Assembly (NCBI GenBank): GCA_021820165.1
Contig: JAKADW010000096.1
Span: forward strand, 1 to 7,274
DNA length: 7,274 bases
DNA from: Bacillota bacterium
GTDB taxonomy: Bacteria; Bacillota_E; Sulfobacillia; Sulfobacillales; Sulfobacillaceae
Direction: 5' to 3'
Within the stretch, counting starts at the first letter, position 1. The number at the start of each line of letters is the position of its first letter. The notes under the pieces were generated by a model that worked only from the letters and a program-made list of their open reading frames with translations, was not told where the DNA came from and ran no database searches. Below are positions 6,137 through 7,274 of this stretch, one piece after another. The translations under genes were made by a program, and so were the position numbers.

Positions 6137-7274
6137 ATGCAGGTTGTGCTGATTGTCATAGATTCAGGGGGCATCGGGGCGGCCCCGGATGCCGAAAAGT
6201 GGGGCGATGGGGGGGCTAACACCATTACCCACGCGTTGGAAGCTGTGGGTGGCGCCAATTTGCCCCATTTGGCGGCTATGGGGTTGGGCCATTTGACCCC
6301 GTTGCCGGGTACGGCGCCAGTCGCCTTAAAAGGCTCGGCAGCCAAGATCGCGCCACGCGCCCAGGGCAAGGACACCTTGGCAGGGCATTGGGAAATGATG
6401 GGTCTTCTGGTGGAAGAACCCTTTCGGACCTATCCCGAAGGTTTTTCGCCAGAGGTGGTTGATGCCCTCACCCAAGCATTCGGGCGACCGCTATTGGGGA
6501 ACCGTCCTGCTTCGGGCACCCGCATCATTGAGGAACTTGGAGCGGAACAGATGAAGACGGGCTGGCCGATTGTTTACACCTCGGCGGACTCGGTGTTGCA
6601 GATTGCCGCCCACGAAGACGTGGTCCCGCTGGATACGTTGTACGAGTGGTGCCAAAAGGCGCGCGCGATTATGCAAGGACCGAATTTGGTGGGGCGGATC
6701 ATCGCTCGGCCATTTCGCGGTAGCCCAGGACACTTTCAGCGAACCGCCAACCGCCACGACTATGCCGTTGAACCATGGTCGGAAACCATGGTGGATCGCA
6801 TTCAGGAAGCAGGCATCGAGACGGTGGCGGTCGGAAAAATTGGTGACATCTTTTCTGAACACGGGTTCGATGAGCATATCAAGACGGTGAGCAACCGTGA
6901 TGGTCTGGAAAAGACCGCGGAACTTCTTCACGGGCAGGCCTATGATCGCTTCATTTTCACCAATTTGGTGGAGTTCGATTCTCATTACGGGCATCGCCGC
7001 GATGCGAAGGGATATGTGAACGCACTTCTCGAATTGGACGGCATGTTAGGGGACATTTGGTCGCGCTTAGGCGACGAGGACCAACTCTGGATTACGGCCG
7101 ACCACGGATGCGATCCTACCTTTGCCGGTACCGATCATACGCGGGAGTGGTTGCCCTGGTTAACGTACGGAGCTCGCATTCCTCGGGAAATCGGGGAACC
7201 CCGCGAGACCTTGGCGGATATGGCGGCGACCTTGGCGGGTCTCTGGCAGTTGACTCCCCTGGGACCCGGGCGCC
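6137..7274 (+). CDS. deoB: Phosphopentomutase, 3' end cut by window edge
   Basis: Converts (deoxy)ribose 1-phosphate to the 5-phosphate in nucleoside salvage and catabolism; a cytoplasmic Mn-dependent member of the alkaline phosphatase superfamily. The frame is open for 379 codons to the window edge, against about 390-395 in the family, so only a short C-terminal piece is missing. All key residues of the Bacillus cereus enzyme are present: metal ligands D9 (VIDSGG), D151 (SADSVLQIAAHE), D281 and H286 (EFDSHYGH), D322 and H323 (TADHG) and H334 (GTDHT), plus the phosphorylated T80 in GKDTLAGHWE. The start ATG has GGGAGGGG (6125-6132) just upstream with good spacing, and an N-terminus typical of the family. 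The second residue of the usual DSVG motif is G (DSGG), a mild variation. It is probably co-transcribed with xerD; a purine nucleoside phosphorylase gene would be expected next. Confidence 0.96.
   Translation, partial: MQVVLIVIDSGGIGAAPDAEKWGDGGANTITHALEAVGGANLPHLAAMGLGHLTPLPGTAPVALKGSAAKIAPRAQGKDTLAGHWEMMGLLVEEPFRTYPEGFSPEVVDALTQAFGRPLLGNRPASGTRIIEELGAEQMKTGWPIVYTSADSVLQIAAHEDVVPLDTLYEWCQKARAIMQGPNLVGRIIARPFRGSPGHFQRTANRHDYAVEPWSETMVDRIQEAGIETVAVGKIGDIFSEHGFDEHIKTVSNRDGLEKTAELLHGQAYDRFIFTNLVEFDSHYGHRRDAKGYVNALLELDGMLGDIWSRLGDEDQLWITADHGCDPTFAGTDHTREWLPWLTYGARIPREIGEPRETLADMAATLAGLWQLTPLGPGR

Noticed and set aside
6570..6890. 106-codon open frame on the + strand
   Set aside because: It is an out-of-frame reading inside deoB, rich in Arg and Trp, with no family resemblance.
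6491..6994. 167-codon open frame on the - strand
   Set aside because: It lies entirely inside deoB, which has all metal ligands and the catalytic threonine in the + frame; the - frame product has no recognisable motif.

Overview
The window looks like ordinary chromosome of a Gram-positive, probably spore-forming member of the Bacillota (Firmicutes). Three things point there: nearly every gene has a strong purine-rich Shine-Dalgarno site, the alanine dehydrogenase closely resembles the Bacillus enzyme, and xerD is followed directly by deoB, an order known from Bacillus and its relatives. Base composition is moderately GC-rich throughout and no segment looks foreign. A Sulfobacillus-like or similar environmental lineage would fit, but that is inference. 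All seven supported genes lie on the + strand. There are no RNA genes, mobile elements or CRISPR arrays.

Region 1 (7-3847) is a tight four-gene cluster that reads as one operon: a GlcE-type FAD-binding subunit, a short-chain dehydrogenase/reductase of the subgroup with a degenerate active site, a fumarylacetoacetate-hydrolase-family enzyme, and an FAD/NAD(H) oxidoreductase with strong resemblance to apoptosis-inducing factor (AIF). Gaps are 9, 18 and 1 bases, and the ribosome-binding sites touch or overlap the preceding genes. The operon probably begins upstream of the window, where the GlcD and GlcF partners might lie. The set suggests oxidation and hydrolytic cleavage of a small 2-hydroxy or 2-keto acid, with the flavoproteins handling electrons, but the substrate cannot be read from the sequence.

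Region 2 (3848-5103) is a monocistronic-looking alanine dehydrogenase gene, ald. It is preceded by a 97-base gap and closed by a strong intrinsic terminator. It interconverts L-alanine and pyruvate, so it could share the pyruvate pool with region 1, although nothing shows co-regulation.

Region 3 (5104-7274) holds a 128-base leader, then xerD (site-specific recombinase for chromosome-dimer resolution) and deoB (phosphopentomutase), 29 bases apart. deoB runs off the right edge a few codons before its expected end. The xerD Shine-Dalgarno site can fold into a small hairpin.

Nothing here is a clear new defence or mobile system. The observation most worth following is the four-gene operon, which combines an AIF-like flavoprotein, an SDR lacking the YxxxK motif and an FAH-family hydrolase.
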